This document shows, one piece after another, positions 1-5,742 of a DNA stretch of 7,982 nt; positions within the stretch are counted from its first letter, which is position 1; every line of letters starts with the position of its first letter. A program made the position numbers and the translations under genes. The notes under the pieces were generated by a model. That model saw only the letters and a program-made list of their open reading frames with translations. It searched no databases and had not been told where the DNA came from. The stretch lies in assembly GCA_947588865.1 (NCBI GenBank), contig CANPYQ010000054.1, forward strand, positions 1 to 7,982. Reading direction: 5' to 3'. The stretch comes from an uncultured Bacilli bacterium (GTDB lineage Bacteria; Bacillota_I; Bacilli_A; RF39; UBA660).

Positions 1-32
1 ATACAAATTAATTATATAACTTGTATTTTCTC
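1..32 (+). terminator. Possible remnant of an upstream terminator hairpin
   Basis: ATACAA (1-6) and TTGTAT (21-26) are perfect inverted repeats separated by 14 AT-rich bases and followed by TTTC. This could be the end of a rho-independent terminator for a gene lying left of the window, with part of its stem cut off by the window edge. The stem seen is only 6 bp and AT-rich, so chance is a real alternative. The rest of 27-98 holds nothing I can identify. Confidence 0.2.
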
Positions 33-99
33 TGAAATTTTTCCAACATTTACTTTACTTCATCAAATTATGAATATAGACTTTAAAAGCATCAAAAAT

Positions 100-128
100 T
101 TAACTTTTATTTATTTTTGTGTTATAAT
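100..128 (+). promoter_or_regulatory. Sigma-A-like promoter of def (extended -10)
   Basis: A perfect -10 hexamer TATAAT lies at 123-128 and is preceded by TGT (120-122), giving an extended -10 element. A weak -35 (TTAACT, 100-105, 4 of 6 matches to consensus) sits 17 bp upstream. Transcription should begin near 135, leaving a leader of only about 13 nt that starts at the Shine-Dalgarno sequence. The same TGTTATAAT string occurs in the pilC promoter. Confidence 0.7.
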
Positions 129-135
129 ACTTGCT

Positions 136-143
136 GGAAGTGA
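136..143 (+). promoter_or_regulatory. Ribosome binding site deciding the def start
   Basis: GGAAGTGA at 136-143 is spaced 4 nt from the ATG at 148. It lies just downstream of the promoter -10, so the in-frame ATG at 70 cannot be used from this promoter. The 26 residues between 70 and 147 are not part of the product. Confidence 0.7.
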
Positions 144-147
144 TTTT

Positions 148-696
148 ATGTTTAAAAAATTAAATATATTAGATGAAAAAGATCCACATTTAAGAAAAAT
201 AAGTTTAGATTGTAAATTACCATTAAAAAAAGAATATAAAGAATTAATTGAACAAATAATTAAAGAATTAACATATAGTCAAATTGAAGAATATGCTTTA
301 AAATATAATTTAAGACCTGGTATGGGACTTGCTTTCCCTCAACTTGGCATAAATGAAAGAGTTATAGTTATCGTATATGAATATGAAGACGGTAAATTTG
401 AAAATTATGTAGTTATAAATCCAAAAATCACAAGCTATTCAAGTGAAATGATTGCTACTGAAGCTGGTGAAGGATGCCTGAGTGTTAATAGAGAGGTTGA
501 AGGCCATATAAAAAGACATGCTAGAATAACAGTAGAAGGATATGATATTGATGGAAATAAAATAAAAATTAGAGCTCGTGAAGAACTCTCGATTGCATTT
601 CAACATGAAATAGATCATTTAAATGGAATCATGTTTTATGATAGAATAGATAAAAATAAACCATTTTATACTGATAATGAAATAAGATTAATATAG
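148..696 (+). CDS. def: Peptide deformylase, type 2 (Gram-positive class)
   Basis: A metalloenzyme that removes the N-formyl group from the initiator methionine of nascent proteins in the cytoplasm, the step before methionine aminopeptidase. The 182-residue product carries the three family motifs: GMGLAFPQ (58-65, Gln65), EGCLS (108-112, metal ligand Cys110) and QHEIDHLNG (152-160, ligands His153 and His157, catalytic Glu154). Its length, the insertion between motif 1 and the amino end, and the FYDRID tail match the longer type 2 enzymes of Staphylococcus and Bacillus. A start at 148 is chosen because the promoter -10 (123-128) and Shine-Dalgarno (136-143) immediately precede it. The longer frame from 70 would add a hydrophobic 26-residue stretch with no family counterpart. 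It appears monocistronic, with a terminator right after the stop. All active-site residues are present, so it should be functional. Confidence 0.96.
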   Translation: MFKKLNILDEKDPHLRKISLDCKLPLKKEYKELIEQIIKELTYSQIEEYALKYNLRPGMGLAFPQLGINERVIVIVYEYEDGKFENYVVINPKITSYSSEMIATEAGEGCLSVNREVEGHIKRHARITVEGYDIDGNKIKIRAREELSIAFQHEIDHLNGIMFYDRIDKNKPFYTDNEIRLI

Positions 697-699
697 TTG

Positions 700-758
700 T
701 CTAGTTTTATGAAAGGTGCCTCAATGGTAACCATTCAAAAGACTAGATTTTTTATTTT
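700..758 (+). terminator. Rho-independent terminator of def
   Basis: TCTAG (700-704) pairs with CTAGA (743-747). TTTT (705-708) can continue the stem with AAAA (737-740), leaving a two-base GA bulge. Inside lies a second perfect stem-loop, AATGG-TAA-CCATT (723-735). The outer stem is followed by a six-T run (748-753) and more T. The reverse direction lacks a T tract, so it serves def only. It runs a few bases into the convergent gene ending at 752. Confidence 0.55.
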
Positions 759-1453
759 AATTCAATTGATTCAGCTTTAAAAAATCCTGTTACACCATAT
801 TCATTTCCAATAATATATGGATAATTTGAATCACTTATTATACCTATTATTTCTCTTTCCCAACCTATAGCTTTATTATAATTAGAATTTGCAGAAAATG
901 CTGATTCAGAATAACTGCCTATTATCAACACTTTATCCCCTACTTTATATGTTGTATTTATTTTATCATTTTTATATTGAGCAACTAAAGTAACATCATC
1001 ATTTATTATTTGATTACTATATATATTTCCATTTAAATACCATCCAATAAAGTCAAAACCATCTTTATAAGCTTCAGGTAAGCTTTCTATACTGCTACCT
1101 TTTAAAATTTTTTTTGAATCAATATTATATAAAGAGTTAGTTTCGTAATTTACCGTAATATACACTTCTTTAATCCATTTGGCCGAAAGAATTATATCGC
1201 TATTAACTTTACTATTAAAATCATATTTTTCACCATTTAATTGCCATTCTACAAATAAATATCCATCTTTTACTGGAGATTTTGGTTCTACTATCTTTGA
1301 ATTTTTAGAAACATATTGTGTTAATATTCTCTCATTAGTTCCTGTTTCAAAAACAACTTTATATTTATTTTTATAATAAAGGCTTGATAAAACAATTAGA
1401 ATTAAAAATATAATTATTATAAAAATCAATATTATTAATCTTTTCTTCTCCAT
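752..1453 (-). CDS. Membrane-anchored protein with two InlB B-repeats and C-terminal SH3-like domain
   Basis: Predicted surface protein of 233 residues. After a short basic start, residues 7-26 form one strongly hydrophobic segment that would be an uncleaved signal anchor, leaving the rest outside the cell. Residues about 32-94 and 97-161 look like two InlB-type B-repeats (Listeria-Bacteroides repeat): each follows the pattern valine-rich strand, a P-x-x-x-x-x-G-[YF]-x-F-x-x-W core, NG, a D-x-x-L or D-V-x-L motif and a closing AKW or AQY. Residues about 168-232 begin YKVGDKV and end GVTGFFKAESI, resembling SH3-like wall-binding modules at the ends of phage-type cell-wall hydrolases. There is no sortase motif and no catalytic domain that I recognise. 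AGGAGG (1459-1464) lies 5 nt from the ATG. Its own perfect-consensus promoter suggests steady, strong expression. Function unknown; adhesion or wall binding is inference. Confidence 0.85.
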   Translation of the reverse strand: MEKKRLIILIFIIIIFLILIVLSSLYYKNKYKVVFETGTNERILTQYVSKNSKIVEPKSPVKDGYLFVEWQLNGEKYDFNSKVNSDIILSAKWIKEVYITVNYETNSLYNIDSKKILKGSSIESLPEAYKDGFDFIGWYLNGNIYSNQIINDDVTLVAQYKNDKINTTYKVGDKVLIIGSYSESAFSANSNYNKAIGWEREIIGIISDSNYPYIIGNEYGVTGFFKAESIELK

Positions 1454-1475
1454 ATAAACCTCCTGAACAATTTAG

Positions 1476-1504
1476 ATTATACATAATTATTGAATTATTG
1501 TCAA
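1476..1504 (-). promoter_or_regulatory. Perfect-consensus sigma-A promoter for the InlB-repeat gene
   Basis: Read on the minus strand, TTGACA (1504-1499) and TATAAT (1481-1476) are both exact consensus hexamers separated by the optimal 17 bp. The transcript would start near 1469 and run through AGGAGG (1464-1459) to the ATG at 1453, giving a leader of about 16 nt. This is the strongest-looking promoter in the window. Confidence 0.85.
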
Positions 1505-1519
1505 ATATAGGAATATATT
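1490..1519 (+). promoter_or_regulatory. Candidate promoter of the YlbJ-like gene
   Basis: TTGAAT (1490-1495) and TATATT (1514-1519) are 18 bp apart. If used, transcription would begin about 7 nt downstream, at or next to the ATG at 1526, producing a leaderless or nearly leaderless message. It overlaps the divergent promoter of the InlB-repeat gene, so the two would compete for polymerase. Both hexamers are imperfect. Confidence 0.4.
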
Positions 1520-1525
1520 GTACTA

Positions 1526-2443
1526 ATGAAAAAATTTATTTCTATAGTAATATTTTTATTGTTTATTATTTTAATTTTATTTAACTCGTTAGATATCATG
1601 GAAAGTATAAGACTTTCTTTTTCAATATGTATAAATAACCTTTTCCCATCATTAATTCCTTTCATGCTAATTTCTAATATATTAATTAACTATAATTTTA
1701 TAGATGATTTAAGTGATATATTTGGAAAAATTATGAACAATGTATTTAAAGTAAATAAAAATTGTTCTTTTGCTTTTATAATGAGCATGATTAGTGGAAC
1801 ACCAAGTAATAGTAAATATTTAAAAGATTTAATGGATAATGAACTAATAACCATTGATGATTGTATAAAATGTATGAAATTTTGTCATTTTACAAATCCA
1901 ATATTTATAATAGGCACAATAGGTTATACTTTCTTAAAAGATAAAAAATTGGGATTGATAATCTTAATTAGTCATTATTTTGGTAGCATATTAATTGGAT
2001 TTTTTAACAAGAATAAAGATTTAAATAATCAAAAAAGCATTAAATTTAAAAGGGATAAAAAGTCTTTAATATTATTACTTAGCGAATCAATAAATAATAC
2101 AGTAAATACTTTATTTTTAATTCTTGGTATAATCACTACATGTTTAATTATAACTTGTATTATTAATAAAATAATTCTAATTGATGAAAATTTTAAATTT
2201 GTATATGGTTTAATTGAAATTACTCAAGGATTAAACTATTTATCATTATCAAATTTAAATATTGTATTAAAAGCAATAATTGCGAGCTTTCTAATATCGT
2301 TTGGTGGCATCTGTATACACGCACAAGTATTTAGCATATTAGAAAATAAAAAAATAAGATATATTCCATATCTAATTTCTAGATTAGTACATGGTATTAT
2401 ATCTTCAATATTAACTTATATTTTTATAAACTTGTTATATTAG
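1526..2443 (+). CDS. ylbJ: YlbJ-like nucleoside-recognition (Gate) domain membrane protein
   Basis: Polytopic membrane protein of 305 residues with hydrophobic segments throughout, including about 3-20, 36-54, 80-92, 124-136, 143-160, 180-212, 246-262 and 288-304. Two signatures match the Gate family to which YlbJ belongs: SGTPSNSKYLKDL at 90-102 followed by the N-P-x-F-I-I-G-T-I-G stretch at 124-133, and SFGGICIHAQVFS at 258-270 in the second half. YlbJ of Bacillus subtilis is a sporulation protein made in the mother cell, and homologues are thought to be transporters of unknown substrate. This protein is about 100 residues shorter than the usual roughly 400. There is no Shine-Dalgarno near the ATG: the only purine run (AGGAA, 1509-1513) is 12 nt away. 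Its 3' end overlaps the convergent prepilin gene by 20 bp. The family call is fairly sure; the function is not. Confidence 0.8.
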   Translation: MKKFISIVIFLLFIILILFNSLDIMESIRLSFSICINNLFPSLIPFMLISNILINYNFIDDLSDIFGKIMNNVFKVNKNCSFAFIMSMISGTPSNSKYLKDLMDNELITIDDCIKCMKFCHFTNPIFIIGTIGYTFLKDKKLGLIILISHYFGSILIGFFNKNKDLNNQKSIKFKRDKKSLILLLSESINNTVNTLFLILGIITTCLIITCIINKIILIDENFKFVYGLIEITQGLNYLSLSNLNIVLKAIIASFLISFGGICIHAQVFSILENKKIRYIPYLISRLVHGIISSILTYIFINLLY

Positions 2444-2921
2444 AATTATATTGATATACCAATTTTATTCCAAAATCTTGATTAGGATATTTATCATTTT
2501 TAATTGGTATAGTTATCACTAAAAATGAATTATTTGCGCTTATGTCTGAAAGCTCCACATTTTCTTTTATAATTGTTGGATTTACAACTTTACTTCCATT
2601 GCCTAAATTATATACATAATCTCCAAATTTTATATATAAACTCGTTATAATTAATTTAGTATCTGTACCATCATCAAAAACAAAATCATAACAAAAACTA
2701 GAATCATTACATCTAGAATAAGATATTAGATGATCTTTATTAATCTTAGAATTCATAATATCACTTAAATTACCTTGTTCTATCAACAATTTTGTCTTTA
2801 AATCTGATTCATAATATATGTTTTTTATAATAAGAAACACATTTATTAATATTGTAATCAATAAAGTTGACAAAGCAAATGTTGTTATCAATTCTACTAA
2901 AGTAAATCCTTTTTTATTCAT
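2424..2921 (-). CDS. Type IV prepilin-like protein (second of pair)
   Basis: A 165-residue pilin-like subunit for a type IV filament or competence pseudopilus. It starts MNKKG followed by FTLVELI: a class III signal peptide with a 5-residue leader, predicted PilD cleavage between Gly5 and Phe6, the conserved Glu at +5 of the mature protein (Glu10), and a hydrophobic helix to about residue 32. The globular part holds a cysteine pair, Cys71 and Cys77. A longer frame begins with TTG at 2933, but the ATG at 2921 is chosen because it places GGTGA (2927-2931) 5 nt upstream and gives the standard short basic leader. The start lies 1 nt past the stop of the preceding prepilin gene, so the pair is almost certainly translationally coupled. 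The 3' end overlaps the convergent ylbJ-like gene. Probably a minor (pseudo)pilin; which ComG-type role it fills is unresolved. Confidence 0.88.
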   Translation of the reverse strand: MNKKGFTLVELITTFALSTLLITILINVFLIIKNIYYESDLKTKLLIEQGNLSDIMNSKINKDHLISYSRCNDSSFCYDFVFDDGTDTKLIITSLYIKFGDYVYNLGNGSKVVNPTIIKENVELSDISANNSFLVITIPIKNDKYPNQDFGIKLVYQYNSNITSL

Positions 2922-2922
2922 A

Positions 2923-3399
2923 TTAATCACCAAACCTTAGTGTAGCATATGTAGAGTTTTTAAAGCTTGCTATTAGTCTATATTCTGAATCACCAGAACC
3001 ATTAATTTTATGTATAAAAGTTGTGAAATCTTCATCATGGTAAGTAACATCATTTTTAATATAATTATTGGCAACAATTATATTATCAATATTTATAATA
3101 TCAAACAATTTCTTACAATACTCTTTGTCTGTAAAGATAGAACAATCATTCAATTCAACATAATCAGAAGAAATCAAACCGCTCTTTATTTTTTCTAATG
3201 AGTTATTATCACTCAATATATAATCCTTAACATCTTCTAACAAGTATAACTCATTAATTGAATTATACATATATGAATATTCGTAATTTTTATTTAAATT
3301 TGTAAATTGAATAAATGCATATATTAAAACGCCTGCAACAAAAGCTGTAACTAATAATGTCTCCGCTAACATAAATCCCATACGATTAATTTTTTTCAT
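2923..3399 (-). CDS. Type IV prepilin-like protein (first of pair)
   Basis: A 158-residue prepilin-like subunit. The leader MKKINRMG is followed by FMLAETLLV: predicted cleavage between Gly8 and Phe9, N-methylation of Phe9 and Glu13 at mature position +5. A hydrophobic helix runs to about residue 31 and a predicted extracellular domain follows. The domain has a cysteine pair (Cys86, Cys95) that could form a disulfide. TAGGGA (3405-3410) sits 5 nt before the ATG. It is the promoter-proximal gene of a two-gene unit; the ribosome binding site of the next gene lies within its last two codons. It is divergent from the pilB-type ATPase gene across 92 bp, which suggests coordinated expression. The divergent core (MLAE rather than TLVE) points to a minor pilin rather than the main filament subunit. 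No close named homologue recognised. Confidence 0.85.
   Translation of the reverse strand: MKKINRMGFMLAETLLVTAFVAGVLIYAFIQFTNLNKNYEYSYMYNSINELYLLEDVKDYILSDNNSLEKIKSGLISSDYVELNDCSIFTDKEYCKKLFDIINIDNIIVANNYIKNDVTYHDEDFTTFIHKINGSGDSEYRLIASFKNSTYATLRFGD
2927..2931 (-). promoter_or_regulatory. Ribosome binding site inside the upstream stop region
   Basis: GGTGA on the minus strand forms part of the last two codons of the first prepilin gene, whose TAA (2925-2923) is followed by one base and the ATG of the second prepilin gene. This decides the ATG at 2921 over the upstream TTG at 2933 and implies translational coupling of the two subunits. Confidence 0.75.
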
Positions 3400-3418
3400 A
3401 AATATCCCTACTTTTATC

Positions 3419-3447
3419 TTGAATTTATTATAACTATATTATATAAT
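3419..3447 (+). promoter_or_regulatory. Promoter of the pilB-type ATPase gene
   Basis: TTGAAT (3419-3424) and an exact TATAAT (3442-3447) are 17 bp apart. Transcription would start near 3454 and give a leader of about 38 nt, with AAGGTGAT at 3481-3488 as ribosome binding site for the ATG at 3492. The -10 overlaps a possible minus-strand -10 serving the prepilin genes. Confidence 0.6.
3427..3443 (-). promoter_or_regulatory. Candidate promoter of the prepilin pair
   Basis: Two minus-strand TATAAT hexamers are present (3432-3427 and 3443-3438), but neither has a convincing -35 at 16-18 bp. Either would place the transcript start within 35 nt of the first prepilin ATG at 3399. A promoter is expected here because the upstream gene runs in the opposite direction. 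The weak -35 might mean dependence on an activator, which is inference. Confidence 0.4.
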
Positions 3448-3451
3448 ATAT

Positions 3452-3473
3452 TTAGGATAAAATCTAGTCCTAA
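3452..3473. repeat. Inverted repeat in the pilB leader
   Basis: TTAGGA (3452-3457) and TCCTAA (3468-3473) are a perfect 6-bp dyad around a 10-base centre. The dyad covers the predicted transcript start of the ATPase gene and ends 8 nt before its ribosome binding site. It could be a protein operator between two divergent units, or a 5'-end stem-loop in the mRNA. There is no T tract, so it is not a terminator. Confidence 0.45.
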
Positions 3474-3491
3474 GGAAAAAAAGGTGATAAT

Positions 3492-4928
3492 ATGTTGAAA
3501 AATTTTGATTTTGAGAAAACCCCTGTAGTTGAAATTGTTAATGAAATATTAGTAGATGCCTCAAAGAGAGGAGCATCTGATATTCATTTTGATCCATATG
3601 ATGAATATCTAAAAGTACGTATAAGAATAGATGGAGAATTAATTAGCTACACACAAATACCAAATAGTATTGCTAAAAATCTAATTACACGTATAAAGAT
3701 AATATCTGGAATGAATATTACTGAATCCAGATTACCACAAGATGGTGCTATTAAAGCAACATTAGAAGGTATTGATTTAGATTTACGTGTGTCTGCTATT
3801 CCAACAAATAAAGGTGAAAAAATTGTAATCCGTATTTTAGATTATTCACTTAGTTTATCTGGCTTGGAAAGCTTAGGTTTTAGTCCTGAAAATTATAAAA
3901 AAGTATTAAAAATGATTTCAATGCCAAACGGTATAGTTTTAGTAACAGGTGCAACTGGTACTGGTAAATCTACTACTGTTTATTCAATATTACAGAAACT
4001 TAATAAAGAAAATACTAATATAATTTCTGTAGAAGATCCTATTGAAATGGATATTGAAGGCGTTAATCAAATACAAACTAATAGTGAAATTGGTTTAAAC
4101 TTTGCAACAGTTTTAAGATCTATCCTCCGTCAAGATCCTAATATAATAATGATTGGAGAAATTCGTGACACTGAAACCGCTAAAATTGCTGTTAGGGCGT
4201 CAATAACAGGTCATTTAGTATTATCAACTATACATACAAATGATTCATTAAATACCATTGAACGTTTATTAGATATGGATGTTGAAAGATATCTTCTTGC
4301 TAGTGCACTAACAGGTATAATATCTCAAAAATTAGCACGTAAATTATGTCCACATTGTAGAAAATTAAGACCTACTAGTGAATATGAGAAAAATATAATT
4401 AAAAAAGTTACTGGAAAAACAGTTAATGAAATTTATACAACAGTTGGTTGTGATGAATGTAATAATGGTTACAATGGAAGAATTGCTATACATGAAGTTT
4501 TACTTATAGATCAAAATATAAAAGATGCTATAAGTTCTAATATACGAAAAGATAAATTAAGACATTTAGTATATAATAACGATGTAATATCTCTACTTCA
4601 AGATGGTATGAATAAAGTATTAGAAGGATTAACTACACTTGAAGAATTATTAAAAATTATTGAACTTGATGACGATGAAGTTGTTAATTCAACTGGTCTT
4701 GAAAATGCTATTGAAGTAAACGAATTAACTAAACAAAATAATATTAATAAAGATATAAATATACCTATAGATGAAAAGGAAAATGATAATGAGTCCCCAA
4801 TTTTCAATAACATCAATGAGCAAAAAAACATAGATGAAAATAAAGTACAATTTAAAACGGAAAACATTAAAAATGATATTCCTTCTGGCACATCTATATT
4901 TAGTTCAAAGAAAAACATTTTTAAATAA
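3492..4928 (+). CDS. pilB: Type IV pilus/type II secretion assembly ATPase (PilB/GspE/ComGA family)
   Basis: Cytoplasmic hexameric ATPase that would power filament assembly through the PilC platform. Residues about 10-120 form the N2-type domain (the RGASDIHFDP motif at 26-35 is typical) and residues about 130-390 the RecA-like core. Visible motifs are Walker A GATGTGKST (153-161), Asp box VEDPIE (180-185), Walker B IIMIGEIRD (218-226, Glu223) and His box GHLVLSTIHTND (240-251). A tetracysteine zinc site follows (Cys286, Cys289, Cys320, Cys323), which marks the assembly type rather than PilT retraction ATPases. The separate N1/MshEN domain of Gram-negative PilB is absent, as in ComGA. Unusually, the core ends near residue 391 and is followed by about 85 residues rich in Asp, Glu, Asn and Lys, ending SSKKNIFK. 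AAGGTGAT precedes the ATG. Transcribed alone, divergent from the prepilins and convergent with pilD. Confidence 0.95.
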   Translation: MLKNFDFEKTPVVEIVNEILVDASKRGASDIHFDPYDEYLKVRIRIDGELISYTQIPNSIAKNLITRIKIISGMNITESRLPQDGAIKATLEGIDLDLRVSAIPTNKGEKIVIRILDYSLSLSGLESLGFSPENYKKVLKMISMPNGIVLVTGATGTGKSTTVYSILQKLNKENTNIISVEDPIEMDIEGVNQIQTNSEIGLNFATVLRSILRQDPNIIMIGEIRDTETAKIAVRASITGHLVLSTIHTNDSLNTIERLLDMDVERYLLASALTGIISQKLARKLCPHCRKLRPTSEYEKNIIKKVTGKTVNEIYTTVGCDECNNGYNGRIAIHEVLLIDQNIKDAISSNIRKDKLRHLVYNNDVISLLQDGMNKVLEGLTTLEELLKIIELDDDEVVNSTGLENAIEVNELTKQNNINKDINIPIDEKENDNESPIFNNINEQKNIDENKVQFKTENIKNDIPSGTSIFSSKKNIFK

Positions 4929-4959
4929 AAAAAATACATTTTGTATTTTTTTTATTTAA
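4921..4959. terminator. Bidirectional terminator between pilB and pilD
   Basis: A perfect 18-bp inverted repeat (4921-4938 with 4942-4959) surrounds a 3-base TTT loop. The core is AAAAAAAATACA on the left and TGTATTTTTTTT on the right. The long A and T runs give a T tract whichever strand is read, so it should stop both the pilB transcript and the convergent pilC-pilD transcript. It starts inside the last codons of pilB and ends 5 bp from the pilD stop. Confidence 0.85.
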
Positions 4960-4964
4960 TTATT

Positions 4965-5732
4965 TTATGATATAGTTAGCAAATCTAAAATAGTATTTAT
5001 ATTCAATTTAAATAATACAATTATAATTGCTGATATAGCTAAAAAAGGTCCAAAAGGTATTTCATGATTAGATTTTCGCTTTAAAATAACTAAAGATATA
5101 GGAAGACCTATTACTGCGGCTAAAAAGACTGAAATAATCGACATTGGAAAGCCAAACATAAGTCCAAAAACAGCTAATAATTTTATATCGCCACCACCCA
5201 TTGACTCTTTTTTAAATAAAAAATCTCCAAATAATTTTAATAAAAACATAAATAGAAAAGAAGCTAATGAATGTAAAATTGAAATTCCTACCCCATTTAT
5301 TCCAACAATAAAATATTTTATAATTAATATTAACAATGAGAAAACAATTAATACACTATCTGGTATAATCATTGTCTGATAGTCACTTATAATTATTATA
5401 AGCAACATAGAAATAAATACTATTGATAACAAACATTCTAATGAAAATCCAAATACTAAATAAGAAAGTGAAAATAATATTCCACTTAAAAATTCAAATA
5501 TTGGATAAAACCAAGATATTTTATCACCACAATTTTTACATTTACCACCTAATAATAAAAATGATAAAACTGGAATTAATTCTAAAGTTCCTAATTTATG
5601 ATTGCATTTGGTACAATGCGAAGAGGGATATAGAAGCGATTCATTTTTTGGTAATCTATATCCCACAACATTATAAAAAGATCCAAATATTGTCCCTATC
5701 ACAAAGAACAATAATAACATACTATAATACAT
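4965..5732 (-). CDS. pilD: Prepilin peptidase / N-methyltransferase (PilD/GspO/ComC family)
   Basis: Integral membrane aspartic protease that would cleave the class III leaders of the two prepilins encoded at 2424-3399 and methylate the new N-terminal Phe. The 255-residue product has the bifunctional architecture. An N-terminal GSFYNVVGYRLP segment (17-28) is followed by a cytoplasmic loop with two zinc-binding CxxC pairs (Cys40/Cys43 and Cys65/Cys68), then membrane helices carrying the catalytic aspartates Asp117 (SDYQTMIIPD, 116-125) and Asp182 (GGGD, 179-182). The closing IPFGPFLAI motif (225-233) is also typical. Length is normal for the family. The ATG lies 4 bp after the pilC stop, and GGGTGA, which includes that TGA, serves as ribosome binding site, so the two genes are coupled. 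All catalytic residues are present. Confidence 0.96.
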   Translation of the reverse strand: MYYSMLLLFFVIGTIFGSFYNVVGYRLPKNESLLYPSSHCTKCNHKLGTLELIPVLSFLLLGGKCKNCGDKISWFYPIFEFLSGILFSLSYLVFGFSLECLLSIVFISMLLIIIISDYQTMIIPDSVLIVFSLLILIIKYFIVGINGVGISILHSLASFLFMFLLKLFGDFLFKKESMGGGDIKLLAVFGLMFGFPMSIISVFLAAVIGLPISLVILKRKSNHEIPFGPFLAISAIIIVLFKLNINTILDLLTIS

Positions 5733-5736
5733 CTAA

Positions 5737-5742
5737 TCACCC
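5737..5742 (-). promoter_or_regulatory. pilD ribosome binding site overlapping the pilC stop
   Basis: On the minus strand GGGTGA (5742-5737) contains the TGA stop of pilC and sits 4 nt before the pilD ATG (5732). This fixes the pilD start and implies that ribosomes finishing pilC re-initiate on pilD. Confidence 0.75.

Noticed and set aside
70..147. Upstream in-frame extension of def giving a hydrophobic 26-residue N-terminus
   Set aside because: The extended -10 promoter (120-128) and the ribosome binding site (136-143) lie inside it, and type 2 deformylases start at the MFKKLNILD-like position. It is an accidental open frame.
711..735. T-box-like element around GGTGCC and GGTAACC downstream of def
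   Set aside because: It lacks the conserved T-box antiterminator core and specifier architecture, and no gene is transcribed from it in the right direction. It is read as the loop of the def terminator.
1179..1376. Plus-strand open frame of 65 codons opposite the InlB-repeat gene
   Set aside because: Shadow of the minus-strand gene, with no ribosome binding site or recognisable product.
2922..2933. TTG start at 2933 for the second prepilin, adding four residues and an 11-bp overlap with the first prepilin gene
   Set aside because: The ATG at 2921 has GGTGA at proper spacing and yields the canonical short MNKKG leader.
3010..3198. Plus-strand open frame of 62 codons opposite the first prepilin gene
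   Set aside because: Shadow frame rich in Ile/Asn, as expected from AT-rich antisense sequence; no start signal.
3278..3285. TACGAATA on the minus strand, identical to the streptococcal SigX/ComX com-box core
   Set aside because: It lies about 115 bp inside the first prepilin coding region and simply encodes Tyr-Glu-Tyr. There is no gene start downstream at a suitable distance, so it is best explained by chance.
4598..4939. Minus-strand open frame of 113 codons opposite the 3' end of pilB
   Set aside because: It is antisense to a well-supported gene, rich in Ser/Phe from the complementary low-complexity codons, with no ribosome binding site or family resemblance.
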